The notes beneath the pieces are model-generated. The model had not been told where the DNA came from. It saw only the letters and a list, made by a program, of their open reading frames with translations, and made no database searches. Positions 19,029-29,500 of a DNA stretch of 64,000 nt are shown here, piece by piece. The stretch comes from Pseudonocardiaceae bacterium (lineage in GTDB: Bacteria; Actinomycetota; Actinomycetes; Mycobacteriales; Pseudonocardiaceae). The stretch covers positions 1 through 64,000 of the forward strand of contig WHSZ01000013.1 in assembly GCA_009379845.1 (NCBI GenBank), given 5' to 3'. A program made the translations under genes and the position numbers. The stretch's first letter is position 1. The number at the start of each line of letters is the position of its first letter.

Positions 19029-20741
19029 GTGTCCACTACACGACTCGGGCGGCTCGATACCGCTGAGCGCGAAGCGAGCTGGCAACGGCTGGGCTCGGAG
19101 TCGTTCGACCTGGTCGTGATCGGCGGGGGCGTTGTCGGTGCCGGCACCGCCCTGGACGCCGTGACGCGGGGGCTACGCGTGGCGCTCGTGGAAGCTCGCG
19201 ACCTCGCGTCCGGCACATCCAGCCGGTCGAGCAAGCTGTTCCACGGTGGCTTGCGGTACCTCGAGCAACTCGAGTTCGGGCTGGTGCGGGAGGCGCTGCG
19301 GGAGCGCGAGCTGATGTTGACCCGGCTTGCCCCGCACCTGGTGAAGCCGGTGAGTTTCCTTTACCCGCTCACCAAGCGCCTCTGGGAGCGCCCGTACACC
19401 GCGGCCGGGCTGTTGCTGTACGACAGCATGGGCGGCGCGAAATCCGTGCCGGGGCAGAAGCATCTGACCCGGGCCGGCGCGCTGCGCATGGCGCCTGCGT
19501 TGAAACGTAGCGCGCTGATCGGCGGTATCCGCTATTTCGACGCGCAGTCCGACGACGCCCGGCACACCATGATGGTTGCCCGCACCGCCGCGCACTACGG
19601 GGCCGTGGTGCGTCCGTCCACGAAGGTCACCGGATTCCTGCGGGAGGCCGACCGGGTTTCCGGCGTCCGGATCCGCGATGTGGAGGACGGCAGGGAAGCC
19701 GAGGTCTCCGCGTCGGTGGTGGTGAACTGCACCGGGGTGTGGACCGACGAGCTGCAAAACCTCGCCGGCAGCCGTGGCCGGTTCCGGGTGCGGGCGAGCA
19801 AGGGCGTGCACATCGTGGTGCCCCGCGACCGGATCGTCTCGGAAACCGGAATGATCCTGAGAACCGAGAAGTCGGTGCTGTTCGTGATCCCGTGGCGGAA
19901 CCACTGGATCCTCGGCACCACGGATACCGACTGGAACCTCGATCTCGCACACCCGGCCGCCACCAAGCACGACATCGACTACCTCCTCGAACACGTGAAC
20001 CACGTGCTGGCGACTCCGCTGACACACGACGACATCGAAGGCGTGTACGCCGGGCTGCGGCCGCTGCTCGCCGGGGAGAGCGAGGAAACCTCGAAACTGT
20101 CTCGCGAGCACGCGGTCGCGCGGGTGGCGCCGGGGCTGGTGGCGATCGCCGGTGGCAAGTACACGACCTATCGGGTGATGGCCGCGGACGCGGTTGACGC
20201 GGTGTCCGGGGATCTGGCTGGCCGGATCCAGGAGTCCATCACGGACAAGGTGCCGCTGCTCGGCGCGGACGGGTACCATGCGCTCGTGAATCAGGCCGAC
20301 CGGCTGGCCAGCCAGCACGGCGTGCATCCGTACCGCGTCCGGCACCTGCTCGATCGGTACGGCGCGCTCGTGCACGAGGTCCTCGGCCTTGCCGACGATC
20401 GGCCGGAGCTGTTGCGCCCGCTGGATGCCGCGCCGGACTACCTGCGGGCCGAGATCGTTTACGCGGTCAGCCACGAGGGCGCGCTGCACCTCGAGGACGT
20501 GCTCGCCCGGCGAACCCGCATCTCGATCGAGTACCCGCACCGCGGGGTGGATTGTGCGCGGCAGGTCGCCGAGCTGATGGCCGGGGTGCTCGGCTGGGAC
20601 AACGCGACCGTGCGACGCGAGATCGAGGTGTACAACGCGCGGGTCGACGCGGAGCGGGATTCCCAGAAACAGCCGGACGATCAGGCCGCCGATGCGCGCC
20701 GTTCGGCGGCACCGGAGGCCCGCGCACTGCTCGCCGGCTAG
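19029..20741 (+). CDS. glpD: aerobic glycerol-3-phosphate dehydrogenase
   Basis: 570 aa from GTG 19029, preceded by AAAGGAG. FAD-dependent membrane-associated enzyme oxidising glycerol 3-phosphate to dihydroxyacetone phosphate and passing electrons to menaquinone. FAD site VVIGGGVVGAGTALDA, then SSRSSKLFHGGLRYLE, WRNHWILGTTDTDW and GGKYTTYRVMA, all family signatures. The C-terminal domain (DYLRAEIVYAVSHEGALHLEDVLARRTRI) is normal and a poorly conserved Asp/Arg-rich tail ends the protein. It diverges from glpF. Confidence 0.96.
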   Translation: MSTTRLGRLDTAEREASWQRLGSESFDLVVIGGGVVGAGTALDAVTRGLRVALVEARDLASGTSSRSSKLFHGGLRYLEQLEFGLVREALRERELMLTRLAPHLVKPVSFLYPLTKRLWERPYTAAGLLLYDSMGGAKSVPGQKHLTRAGALRMAPALKRSALIGGIRYFDAQSDDARHTMMVARTAAHYGAVVRPSTKVTGFLREADRVSGVRIRDVEDGREAEVSASVVVNCTGVWTDELQNLAGSRGRFRVRASKGVHIVVPRDRIVSETGMILRTEKSVLFVIPWRNHWILGTTDTDWNLDLAHPAATKHDIDYLLEHVNHVLATPLTHDDIEGVYAGLRPLLAGESEETSKLSREHAVARVAPGLVAIAGGKYTTYRVMAADAVDAVSGDLAGRIQESITDKVPLLGADGYHALVNQADRLASQHGVHPYRVRHLLDRYGALVHEVLGLADDRPELLRPLDAAPDYLRAEIVYAVSHEGALHLEDVLARRTRISIEYPHRGVDCARQVAELMAGVLGWDNATVRREIEVYNARVDAERDSQKQPDDQAADARRSAAPEARALLAG

Positions 20742-20760
20742 CGAGCTCGCCCGCGATATG

Positions 20761-20817
20761 CGCGAGTGGGCGCGCACGTGGGTGACCCGACACCGCAATA
20801 TGGATGCATATTGCGGT
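20761..20817. repeat. composite repeat: GTGGGTGACCC block + ATATGCAT palindrome
   Basis: CGCGAGTGGGCGCGCACGTG then GGTGACCC (20761-20788), followed directly by perfect 11-bp arms ACCGCAATATG and CATATTGCGGT around GATG (20792-20817). Here the TTAGC palindrome is missing from the composite. It lies between convergent glpD and the acetyltransferase gene. Confidence 0.8.
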
Positions 20818-20833
20818 AAGCGCGACTTCGAAG

Positions 20834-21376
20834 CTAGTCGGTGGACAGCCGGGACCAGATGAGCATGTCCTCCGGCGTGCCGTCGACGACGAAAGCCTCC
20901 CGCATCCTGCCGTCCAGGATGAACCCGCACTTCTCAGCCACCCGGCGGGAGGCGACGTTGCTCGCCGCGTGCCGGTAGCTGACGTGATGCAGTTCCAGCC
21001 CGCCGTAGGCGAACCGCAGGACCGCCGGGATGGCCGCGCCGAGGATGCCGCGCCCGCGATGCTCCGGATGCGTCCAGCAGGTCAATTCGGCATAGCGATG
21101 GTCCGGACGCAGGTCCGTGAGGTCCACTTCGGCGAGCAGTTCGCCGGTGGTCTGCTCCGCGACGGCCCAGCTGTACCGCTGGTCGTTGCGCCACTGCTCG
21201 GCCCGGGTCTCGAGGTAACGGTCCGCGACGGTCACATCCGGGATGCGGGCCGTGCGGTAGAGCTGGGTTTCCGCGTCGGCGAACGCGTCGACCAGGGCCG
21301 GCCGGTCGTCGATGTGCCGGTCGGCGCGTAGCTGTCGCAGGTAGTACAGCCCTGCGTTGATCTCCACGGGTTCCAC
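20834..21376 (-). CDS. GNAT family N-acetyltransferase
   Basis: About 180 aa if GTG 21376 is used; GTG 21367 is also possible and no strong ribosome site decides. RimJ/RimL-like acetyltransferase: the acetyl-CoA loop is in HPEHRGRGILGAAIPAVLRFAY, followed by the conserved strand-helix ASNVASRRVAEKCGFILDG. These enzymes acetylate protein N-termini, antibiotics or metabolites; the substrate is unknown. It follows the DUF1707 gene with a 38-base gap and may share its transcript. Confidence 0.8.
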   Translation of the reverse strand: MEPVEINAGLYYLRQLRADRHIDDRPALVDAFADAETQLYRTARIPDVTVADRYLETRAEQWRNDQRYSWAVAEQTTGELLAEVDLTDLRPDHRYAELTCWTHPEHRGRGILGAAIPAVLRFAYGGLELHHVSYRHAASNVASRRVAEKCGFILDGRMREAFVVDGTPEDMLIWSRLSTD

Positions 21377-21414
21377 TTGGGCCGAGCCTAGCTGCTCGGT
21401 CCGCGGGCGAGCGA

Positions 21415-21864
21415 TCAGCGCCAGTGACGCCGATGCCAGTGGCGCCGGCGGTGCGGTGGCCCACCCCAACCGCCGACCATCATCGCGACGAGTGCGGGCA
21501 GCAGGAACACGATGAACCAGGCCCCGCGCAACACGGTGAGCACGAGAAGCACCGCGAGCACCGCGGCGATCGGGACCGCGGCCGCGGCGATCGGTTGCGG
21601 CAGCCGCCAGCCGGGCCGGGGTGCGACCGGCTGCGCGGCATACACCTGCCCCTTTCGCGGCCGTAGCACGCCGGGTTTGGGGTCCGGCAGGTCGGCGAAC
21701 AGCGGCTTCAGGTCGCTTCGCATGCGGGCGGCGGCCACGTGCGCGGTGCGCTCGCCGTACTCGTCTACGTCGAGCCGGCCGCTCTTGAAATGCTCCCCGA
21801 GCGCGTCCAGTGCGTCCTGCCTTTCGGCGTCGGACAGCCGCAGCTCGGATTCCTCATCGCCCAC
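21415..21864 (-). CDS. DUF1707 domain membrane protein
   Basis: 149 aa from GTG 21864. Residues 8-60 (LRLSDAERQDALDALGEHFKSGRLDVDEYGERT) are the DUF1707 domain, an actinobacterial SHOCT-like module of unknown function near the N-terminus. Two adjacent hydrophobic helices (AVPIAAVLAVLLVLTVLRG, FIVFLLPALVAMMVGG) follow, then a short His/Arg-rich tail (PHRRRHWHRRHWR) that could bind metal or lipid headgroups. It lies 36 bases after the accA3 stop on the same strand, so it may be read from the accA3 transcript. Confidence 0.85.
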   Translation of the reverse strand: MGDEESELRLSDAERQDALDALGEHFKSGRLDVDEYGERTAHVAAARMRSDLKPLFADLPDPKPGVLRPRKGQVYAAQPVAPRPGWRLPQPIAAAAVPIAAVLAVLLVLTVLRGAWFIVFLLPALVAMMVGGWGGPPHRRRHWHRRHWR

Positions 21865-21900
21865 ACTTCGATAGTACGGCCGCTGAACCTGAGACCGCTC

Positions 21901-23694
21901 TTAATCTTTGAGTTCGCACAACACGTTGCCCTGGCTCACCGATTCGCCGACGCCGACGGAGAGCCCGGTGACGGTCCCCGACTTGTGCGCGGTGACTGGG
22001 TTCTCCATTTTCATGGCCTCCAGCACCACGATGAGCTCGCCCGCTTCGACCTGCTGGCCGTCTTCGACGGCGACCTTCACGATGGTGCCCTGCATGGGCG
22101 CGGTCAGCGCGTCCCCACCGACCGTGGCCTTGGTGCCGCCGCCACGTTTGCGGGGCTTGGATTTCGTGGCCGCACCGCCCGATCCGCCGCCGAGTGCGAG
22201 GTCGCCGGGCAGCGACACTTCCAGCCTGCGCCCGCTGACCTCGACGACGACGTGCTGCCTCGGCTCGGTCTCGTCTTCCGCGTCGGCTGTGGCCGTGAAC
22301 GGCTCGATGGTGTTGTCGAACTCGGTTTCGATCCATCGGGTGTGCACGCCGAATCCGCGCTCGTCGCCGACGAAGGCCGGATCGCGCACGATGGCGCGGT
22401 GGAAAGGCAATACGGTTGCCAGCCCGTCGGCAACCATCTCGGCAAGCGCGCGGCGGGACCGTTCCAGCGCCTGGGTGCGATCCGCACCGGTGACGATCAG
22501 CTTGGCGAGCAACGAATCGAACTGGCCACCAATAACACTGCCGGATTCCACGCCCGCGTCGGTCCGCACCCCGGGGCCGTCCGGGGCGATGAACCGGGTG
22601 ACCGTGCCGGGCGCCGGCAAGAAGTTGCGGCCAGCGTCCTCGCCGTTGATCCGGAACTCGATGGAGTGCCCGCGCGGCGGGGGGTCTTCGGTGAACGGCA
22701 GCACCTCGCCGGAGGCGATCCGGAACTGCTCGCGAACGAGGTCGATGCCGGTGGTCTCCTCGGAGACCGGGTGCTCGACCTGTAGCCGGGTGTTCACTTC
22801 GAGGAACGAGATCGTGCCGTCCTCGCCGACCAGGTACTCCACGGTGCCCGCACCGGAGTAGCCGGCCTCGGCGCAGATCCGTTTCGCGGATTCGTGGATG
22901 GTGGCGCGCTGCTCGTTGGAAAGGAACGGCGCCGGCGCCTCCTCGACCAGCTTCTGGTGCCGACGCTGCAACGAGCAGTCCCGGGTGCCGACCACGACCA
23001 CGTTGCCGTGCTTGTCCGCGAGCACCTGGGCCTCCACGTGCCGTGGCCGGTCAAGGTAGCGCTCAACGAAGCATTCGCCGCGACCGAAGGCACCGACGGC
23101 CTCCCGGGTGGCCGAGTCGAACATCTCCGGGATCTCCTCGACGGTGCGGGCGACCTTCAGGCCACGACCACCGCCGCCGAACGCGGCCTTGATCGCCACC
23201 GGCAGCCCGTACTCCTTCGCGAAGGCCACTACCTCGTCCGGCCCGGTCGCCGGATCCTTGGTGCCAGGCACCAGCGGGGCGCCGGCGCTGGTCGCGATAT
23301 GCCGCGCGGTCACCTTGTCGCCGAGGTCGCGAATTGCCTGCGGGCTCGGGCCGATCCAGGTCAGCCCCGCGTCGATCACCGCCTGCGCGAAATCGGCGTT
23401 CTCGGACAGGAAACCGTAACCGGGATGTACCGCGTCCGCGCCGGAGCGCGCGGCTACGTCCAGCAGCTTGTCGAAAACCAGGTAGGAATCCGCGGCGGTG
23501 GATCCGCCGACCGCGAAGGCTTCGTCGGCAAGGCGGACGAACGGCGCATCCCGGTCCGGGTCGGCGTATACCGCCACACTGGTCAGGCCGGCATCTTGGC
23601 AGGCCCGGATGACTCGGATCGCGATCTCGCCGCGGTTCGCGATCAGTACCTTCGTCACCGGCCCGCCGCGGCTCGCGCTGGCTTGCTCGGGCAC
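21901..23694 (-). CDS. accA3: acyl-CoA carboxylase alpha chain (biotin carboxylase + biotin carrier)
   Basis: 597 aa from GTG 23694, with GGAGG five bases upstream. The first 450 residues are biotin carboxylase ([34 protein letters not shown]-grasp loop [27 protein letters not shown]). The C-terminus is a biotin carrier with the biotinylated Lys562 in EAMKMEN, joined by a Ser/Lys/Arg linker. Such alpha chains serve several beta subunits for acetyl-, propionyl- and long-chain acyl-CoA. The partner AccD5 and the AccE epsilon subunit lie 6-8 kb away on the same strand. Confidence 0.95.
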   Translation of the reverse strand: MPEQASASRGGPVTKVLIANRGEIAIRVIRACQDAGLTSVAVYADPDRDAPFVRLADEAFAVGGSTAADSYLVFDKLLDVAARSGADAVHPGYGFLSENADFAQAVIDAGLTWIGPSPQAIRDLGDKVTARHIATSAGAPLVPGTKDPATGPDEVVAFAKEYGLPVAIKAAFGGGGRGLKVARTVEEIPEMFDSATREAVGAFGRGECFVERYLDRPRHVEAQVLADKHGNVVVVGTRDCSLQRRHQKLVEEAPAPFLSNEQRATIHESAKRICAEAGYSGAGTVEYLVGEDGTISFLEVNTRLQVEHPVSEETTGIDLVREQFRIASGEVLPFTEDPPPRGHSIEFRINGEDAGRNFLPAPGTVTRFIAPDGPGVRTDAGVESGSVIGGQFDSLLAKLIVTGADRTQALERSRRALAEMVADGLATVLPFHRAIVRDPAFVGDERGFGVHTRWIETEFDNTIEPFTATADAEDETEPRQHVVVEVSGRRLEVSLPGDLALGGGSGGAATKSKPRKRGGGTKATVGGDALTAPMQGTIVKVAVEDGQQVEAGELIVVLEAMKMENPVTAHKSGTVTGLSVGVGESVSQGNVLCELKD

Positions 23695-24043
23695 GCCTAC
23701 CTCCTCGTACGAGTCCGCACCACACCCCCGTTCGGCCTTCGCGTTTGGGGGCGTGACCTCGAAGGGAGTTTACGGACAGCACTGTATGTGGGAACCGAGA
23801 GCAACCTCACGTCGTGCGCCCGCGCCAGGCGCCCGGCCCCCTGGGTTGCCCCTACGGTAACGCTGATGTGTCCGTTGCCCACGCCCGACACCGGCGGCGT
23901 GCCCGCGGGCCGTCGACGTGCCTGGTGACCAAAACCACGCGTGGTTACTCGCGGCTATAACGTCGTTACCGTGGCGATCCGGGCCTGGCAGATGGAAGGC
24001 AACCTGGTCGGTTCCGGCACGCGCCATCCGTCATCCATGAGAT
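23695..24043. other. 349-bp intergenic region upstream of accA3, with a 14-bp palindrome
   Basis: Between the end of the small ARDIHG protein gene and accA3, both on the minus strand; it must hold the accA3 promoter. A perfect palindrome AACCACGCGTGGTT lies at 23933-23946, about 240 bases before the accA3 start. No gene with good codon use is seen. Confidence 0.45.
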
Positions 24044-24385
24044 TCAGAAGCTGATGTCTCCGTGGATGTCGCGTGCCTGCACCACCTTGCCGTCCACGCT
24101 TCCGGAAATCTGATTCGTGACACCGCCGGATTCGGCGTGCTGCCACACTTGTTGCCATTCGGCGCGCAACGCGCCCGCGAACTCGGGGTCCTCGTGCTCG
24201 GCGCTTTCCAGCGCGGTGGCCAGTTCGCTGATCCGCTCGGAATTCTCCGGCTCGCGCTCCGCGGCATCCAGCGCGGCTTCGGCTTCCTGGTTTCCGGAGA
24301 ACTTCTTCTTCACCAGCTCGTAAAGCCCGGTGGCAGCGCGAGCGGCCAGCGCGCCGGCGATGGACATCAGAATCGGCTCGGGCAT
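24044..24385 (-). CDS. small protein ending in a VQARDIHG motif
   Basis: 113 aa from ATG 24385, with a GGGGG site eight bases upstream. An N-terminal hydrophobic/basic helix (LMSIAGALAARAATGLYELVKKKF) is followed by an acidic helical middle (EAALDAAEREPENSERI) and a C-terminal stretch SGSVDGKVVQARDIHGDISF. I associate this last motif, from memory, with many actinobacterial proteins near or within STAND NTPase and effector-associated modules, but cannot test that. The N-terminal helix resembles the start of the NACHT protein 2.2 kb away (ALSATFSALYEWGVAR). Function unknown. Confidence 0.65.
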   Translation of the reverse strand: MPEPILMSIAGALAARAATGLYELVKKKFSGNQEAEAALDAAEREPENSERISELATALESAEHEDPEFAGALRAEWQQVWQHAESGGVTNQISGSVDGKVVQARDIHGDISF

Positions 24386-24475
24386 CACGACCCCCTGCGA
24401 CGTGCGGCACACGGTTTCGTCTCGACAGTAGCAGCGGGCTGCCCAAACGGTTTCCGGCAGCGCGAAACTACGGAG

Positions 24476-25096
24476 CTAAGCCGTCCACAGGTCGACTACG
24501 CTGACGCCGACATCGGCCAGCAGCTGGCGGGTCAAGGGCAGGCTGATACCGATGACACTGGACGGATCGCCGTCCACGCCCGCCATGAACCAGCCGCCGA
24601 GCCCGTCCAACGTGAACGAGCCGGCAACCCCGAGCGGTTCCCCGGTCGCCAGGTATGCCTCCAGCTCACGCTCGCTCGGCGACCCGAAGCGGACCACCGT
24701 CGCCTGCGCGGCCTCCGCACGATCCACCGAGGATCCGCCAGCCAGCCGCAGCACCGCGTGGCCGGTGAACAGCGTGCCGGTGCTTCCGGCCATTGCCGCC
24801 CACCGCGTGCGGGCGACGTCCGCCGAACCGGGTTTTCCGACGACCTGCCCGTCGTGTTCCAGCATCGAATCGCAACCGACGACCACCGCGTCACCGAACT
24901 CCTCGCGCACCGCTTCGGCCACCGCGTCGGCTTTGGCCCTGGCCAGCGCGGTCACCAGGGTGGCAGGATCGCGGTCGGGGAGTGAGGCGGCGAGCGCCTC
25001 CTCGTCCACACTGGACACCCGGACCACCGGGTCGATGCCCGCGGCCCGCAGCACGGCAAGCCGAGCGGGGGAAGCGGAAGCCAGCACGAATCGCAC
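24476..25096 (-). CDS. maf: Maf-type nucleoside triphosphate pyrophosphatase
   Basis: 206 aa from GTG 25096. Starts RFVLASASPARLAVLRAAGI, the SxSxxR signature of Maf, and continues with VVGCDSMLEHDGQVVGKP, the conserved VxxDTxV-like and GKP segments. Maf proteins hydrolyse non-canonical or methylated nucleotides to monophosphates and have been linked to septum control. The longer frame upstream is antisense to phzF-like coding and not used. From memory, maf lies between accE5 and accA3 in M. tuberculosis, as here, although 4.6 kb of other genes separate it from accE. Confidence 0.9.
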   Translation of the reverse strand: MRFVLASASPARLAVLRAAGIDPVVRVSSVDEEALAASLPDRDPATLVTALARAKADAVAEAVREEFGDAVVVGCDSMLEHDGQVVGKPGSADVARTRWAAMAGSTGTLFTGHAVLRLAGGSSVDRAEAAQATVVRFGSPSERELEAYLATGEPLGVAGSFTLDGLGGWFMAGVDGDPSSVIGISLPLTRQLLADVGVSVVDLWTA

Positions 25097-25222
25097 GGGT
25101 GTGCAGGCTACCGGCAGCGCCGACACCCGCCGCGACGACCTGGCACGCTTGCCGGCGCAGGGCCGCGGCCGGACAACACAGCTGGACGAAACAGCTGGAA
25201 AACTGGAAAAGGAGTACAGGCC

Positions 25223-25903
25223 ATGGTCAAGGTCGAGGTGCTGCGGGTGTTCACCGACGCGGAGGGCCGGTTCGGCAATCCACTCGGCGTGGTGGACGGC
25301 GCATCGGTCTCCGATCCCGGGCATCGGCAACGGATCGCCGCGCGCCTCAACTACAGCGAGACAATCTTCTTCGACGATCTGGACCGGGGCGAGCTGCGGA
25401 TCTTCACGCCAACGGTCGAGATCCCGTTCGCCGGGCATCCCACCGTCGATGCCGCGTGGATTATGTCTCGAGAGCTCGGTCGCACCGCGGAGCTGTTGCG
25501 GACACCGGGCGGCGACGTGCCAACCCGGACTGAGGGCGACGACGTGTGGGTGCGCGGCCCGCTGGCCGCCACGCCGCCGTGGTGGCACGAGCGCCTTTCC
25601 TCCGCGGACGAGGTTGCCGCGCTGCAGGGGCCACTGAGCCCGGACCAGGACGCGACCCAGCTCTGGGCATGGCAGGACGAGAAAGCAGGCGTGGTGCGAG
25701 CGCGGGTGTTCGCCGATCGCTACGCGGTCGCCGAGGACGAGGCGTGCGGATCGGCGTCGATGCGCCTTGCCGCCGCGCTGGGTCGGCGACTGATCATCCA
25801 GCACGGCAACGGCTCCGTCGTGCACGCCCGTCCCGGCCCGCCCGGAACCGCCGAGGTTGGTGGGCGAGTGGTGACCGACGGTCTCCGCTCGCTGGACGAG
25901 TGA
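25223..25903 (+). CDS. PhzF family isomerase/epimerase-like protein
   Basis: 226 aa, shorter than the usual 260-290. ATG 25223 has AAGGAG nine bases upstream. Family marks: VFTDAEGRFGNPLGVV at the N-terminus, the catalytic Glu in NYSETIFF, the IFTPTVEIPFAGHPTVDAAW segment and C-terminal DEACGSASMRLAAALG. PhzF proteins shuffle protons on diene or acid substrates; the substrate is unknown. It diverges from maf and converges with the DinB gene. Confidence 0.82.
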   Translation: MVKVEVLRVFTDAEGRFGNPLGVVDGASVSDPGHRQRIAARLNYSETIFFDDLDRGELRIFTPTVEIPFAGHPTVDAAWIMSRELGRTAELLRTPGGDVPTRTEGDDVWVRGPLAATPPWWHERLSSADEVAALQGPLSPDQDATQLWAWQDEKAGVVRARVFADRYAVAEDEACGSASMRLAAALGRRLIIQHGNGSVVHARPGPPGTAEVGGRVVTDGLRSLDE

Positions 25904-25927
25904 TCTCGTAAGCAGCCGTTGCCCGGG

Positions 25928-26458
25928 TTACCCGTCGAAGCCGGTGCTCCCGTCGATCTGCTCGCGCAGGATGTCCACGTGCCCGGCGTGCCGGGCGGTC
26001 TCCTCGATCATGTGCACGACGATCCAGCGCAGTGACACCTGGCCGTGGCGGCGGTGCGGCACCACGTGATCCAGCGCGTACCCGGCGGCCCTGTTCCTCG
26101 ATCGCTCGCATTCCTGGTCGTAATCGGCGATCAACCCGTCCAGAGTCTCGCCGGGTTCCATCCGGAAGTCGCCGTCCGGGTCGTCGTCCGTATACGGCAA
26201 CGGCGGGAGCTCATCGCTCGGGGTCTGCGCCAGCACCCGCTGGAACCAGCCCATCTCCACCCAGCGCAAGTGTTTGACGATCCCGCCGATCGTGGTCGCC
26301 GACGGCACCAGCCGGCGTCGCGCGTCGTCCTCCGATATCCCCCGCGCCTTCTTCTTGATGACCTCCCGGTAGGAATCAAGAAACGCGTCGAGCGTGGTGC
26401 GTTCATCCGCGATCATGACTTGCTCGTCGCGCAGCAGCGGGCGATCTGGTTGTGTCAT
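25928..26458 (-). CDS. DinB/DUF664 family protein (mycothiol-dependent-type fold)
   Basis: About 176 aa from ATG 26458. Four-helix-bundle DinB-like protein: TLDAFLDSYREVIKKKARG, KHLRWVEMGWFQRVL with one metal His, and the C-terminal signature HMIEETARHAGHVDILREQIDG with two further histidines. Actinobacterial DUF664 members include mycothiol and bacillithiol S-transferases and isomerases. It is divergent from the NACHT gene with 121 bases between. The frame continues upstream to 26557 but without a ribosome site. Confidence 0.82.
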   Translation of the reverse strand: MTQPDRPLLRDEQVMIADERTTLDAFLDSYREVIKKKARGISEDDARRRLVPSATTIGGIVKHLRWVEMGWFQRVLAQTPSDELPPLPYTDDDPDGDFRMEPGETLDGLIADYDQECERSRNRAAGYALDHVVPHRRHGQVSLRWIVVHMIEETARHAGHVDILREQIDGSTGFDG

Positions 26459-26579
26459 AGCGCGAACTCTAGCGGCGGGCACCGTGATGCCGCGCCACGA
26501 ATCGTTGTTGTCGACGTAGAATTCGTTCAATTCTCCTGTTGCGGATCCGCGCAACACTTGCCTCTGGGGGTTGGCTCCG

Positions 26580-29500
26580 TTGGTCGATCCGGTCTCGTCC
26601 GCACTGCTGGGCGCTCTGAGCGCGACTTTCTCGGCCCTTTACGAGTGGGGAGTCGCCAGGACCGCCGGCAGGCAAACGCAGAAGCGCCGGTTGCGTGCGG
26701 CGACTGAGCCGGACCGGCTGCTCGCGGAGGCAGGCGGGGAGCTCACCGAGCTCAAACGGGCCGAGTTCGCCGGCATGCCGGACGGTGACTGGGCGGCGGT
26801 GCAGGACGCGGTCGCCGAATCCCTGCGAGCGGCGACGATCCCCGAGTTGGTGGAGTCCGCGCCCGATGTGCTGGTCAGGGCCGACCCACTGCGGGAACGT
26901 GTCGAATCGGCCGGTCGGGGTGCGCTCGCCTCCGCTGTCCTCGACGACCGTGGCCGCGCGGCTTACCAGCGACTGCTTCTCCAGTCCTGCAAGAAGATCG
27001 CCAAGGCGGCACAGGCCGTGGACGAGATGATGCGCGAGCTGCACGCGGAAACCGCCGGCTCCGTCAAGGAGATCAAGGTCGCGGTGGACGACATCACCGA
27101 GCAGCCGGACAGGCGGGAACGGCAGCGGGCCAACGATTTCGAGCGGGCGCACCTCCGCTATATCGCCGAAGACAACGCCACGTTCGAGCTGTTTCAGGTC
27201 AGTGTCGGTCGCGCCCCGGCGCGGTACGCGTTCGACCGCTTCTACGCGATCCCGTCGATCGCCCGGCTGCACCGCGGTGATGCGGACACCGAACTCACCG
27301 GGACCGGTACCGACGGGGCCAACGCCATTGGCGCGGCCCGGCGGGTGTTGTTGCTCGGTGGGGCAGGGGCCGGCAAGACCACGTTCCTGCGCTGGCTGGC
27401 GTATACCGCCGCGGCGTCGGTAGGCGAGCGACGCGAACTCCCGTGGCGCGACGCCGTCCCGTTCTTCATACCGCTGCGCCAGTTTCCGGACGGGGTACTG
27501 CCGGAGCCCGAGGACCTGGTCCGGGTGGCCGCCGGGGTGCTCGCCGGGGAGCAACCGCGCGGCTGGGTGAGCGCGCTGCTGCGGACAGGGCGGGCCATGC
27601 TGCTGGTGGACGGCGTGGACGAGCTGCTCCCTGCGCGACGCGACAAGGTCCGGCGGTGGCTGGCGGATCTGGTGCGGGCCTATCCGGACGCACGCTACGT
27701 GGTGAGTACCCGGCCGTCCGCGGTGGAAGACGACTGGCCCGCCGCGCAGCCGAACGGTGCCGGCTTCCTGCGCTTCGAGCTCCTTCCGTTGAGCAGCAAC
27801 GGTTTGCGCAGCGTCATCGGCCACTGGTACGACGCGGCACGCGACCTGGAGACCGAGCGGGAACAGCAGGAGTGGCTGACGAACTGCGAGCAGCGGCTGG
27901 TGCGGGATCTGTCCACCCGGCCGAAGGTGCGCACCCTGGTCTCCAGCCCGTTGCTGTGCTCCCTGCTGTGTGCGCTGTACCGGCGGGAGAACATGTACCT
28001 TCCGCAGAGCCGCAAGGAGTTGCTTGACAAGGCTCTGGAGCTGCTGCTCGGGCAGTGGGACGACCGGCGCGGCGTGCGGGTTGAGGACCAGCTGCGGATG
28101 TCCAACAACGAGAAGATCATTCTGCTCGAGCGGTTCGCGGCGCATATGGTGCGTAACTCCGAACTCATGGTGGATCGCGGTGACGCGGAGAAGCGGTTCG
28201 GCAGGGCGATGTCCGGACTTCGTTCGCAAGGTACGGATGCGACCAAGGTGGTGCAGCACATGCTGGAGCGCACCGGCCTGCTCAGGGAACGCGACACGGA
28301 CGGCAAGATCGCGTTCGTGCACCGGACGTTCCGGGACTTCCTCGCCGCGGGCGAGTTCGTCAAGGCGGGTGAGCTCGGCTACCTGATCGAGCACGCGCAT
28401 GACGATTCGCTGAACGAGGTGCTGTTCATGGCGGCCGCGCAGGCGAGGGCGCGGGAGGCCGGTGCCCTGCTCGGCGGCCTGCTGGAGCGGGCAACCAAAC
28501 GGGTCACTCGCAAGGATCACCAGGTGGCCAACCGGTTGGTGTTGCTTGCCGCGGCATGCCTCGGCCACGTCGACGTGATCGATCCTGAGCAGGTACGGCC
28601 CGACGTGCTGGAGGCGGTGCGCCGGCTGATCCCGCCCGGCAGCCTGCAGGACGCGGAAATGCTTGCCAGGGCAGGATCTTTCGTGGTCGATCTGCTGCCG
28701 GAGCCGATCGAGGTCGGCAAGTACGCGGAGCAGGCCGGTTCGAACCGCGATCAGGTGGCGGCCAACGTGATCCGTGCGCTGGCGATGGTCGGTGGCGAGG
28801 AGGCGTGGGAGAAGATCCGGGCTTTCACCGGTACACACGGTGGTGTGGTCATCGACGAGTTGCTGAGGGCGTGGCGGCAGTACGACTATTCCGATGACTA
28901 CGCACGAACCCTGCTGTCCAATGTGGACTTCGGTGCGCTGGTGCTGAAGGTGCACCGCTGGGATGTGCTGACCCGGCTGCGGCACCTCAGGACGTTGACG
29001 GCGGTGCAGCTGATCGGCGACGTCGCGCTCGGTGCGCATACCGAAGGCCGCTTTCCGCTCGCCGAGATGCCGAACCTGCACGATCTGGAGATGCGGTCCA
29101 ACGAGGTGGTTTCCGATCTGAGCGGGCTAACGGGCTGTCGTGCGCTGCGCACGCTGCGGGTGTCGGGTTACAGCGCGCTTCGGGACATGTCCATGCTCGC
29201 CGAGCTGGATGTCGAGGAACTGCATCTGCACCCCACGCCACAGTTCCGGAACCGGCGGGTGCCCGAGTTGGGCACGCTTACCGGTTCCCGGCTGCGCCGG
29301 TTGTCGACCAACCATCCAAAGCTGGCGTCCGGCCTGCACCCGCTGCCCGCCGACCTGCCGCTCGAGGAGTTGACCCTGGACGCGCGCGCGGAGCAGCGAT
29401 CCCTGCTCGGCGTCGACCGCTTTCCGGCGCTGCAAGCGGTGACCGCCAACGGTGTCCCGAGCCTCGACGAGGTTCGCGCCCTTGGCGGGCTACCCGTGTT

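Noticed and set aside
26469..29081. An 870-codon open frame on the minus strand opposite the NACHT gene
   Set aside because: Its translation is Gln/Arg/Gly rich with no recognisable domain, while the plus strand has clear Walker motifs.
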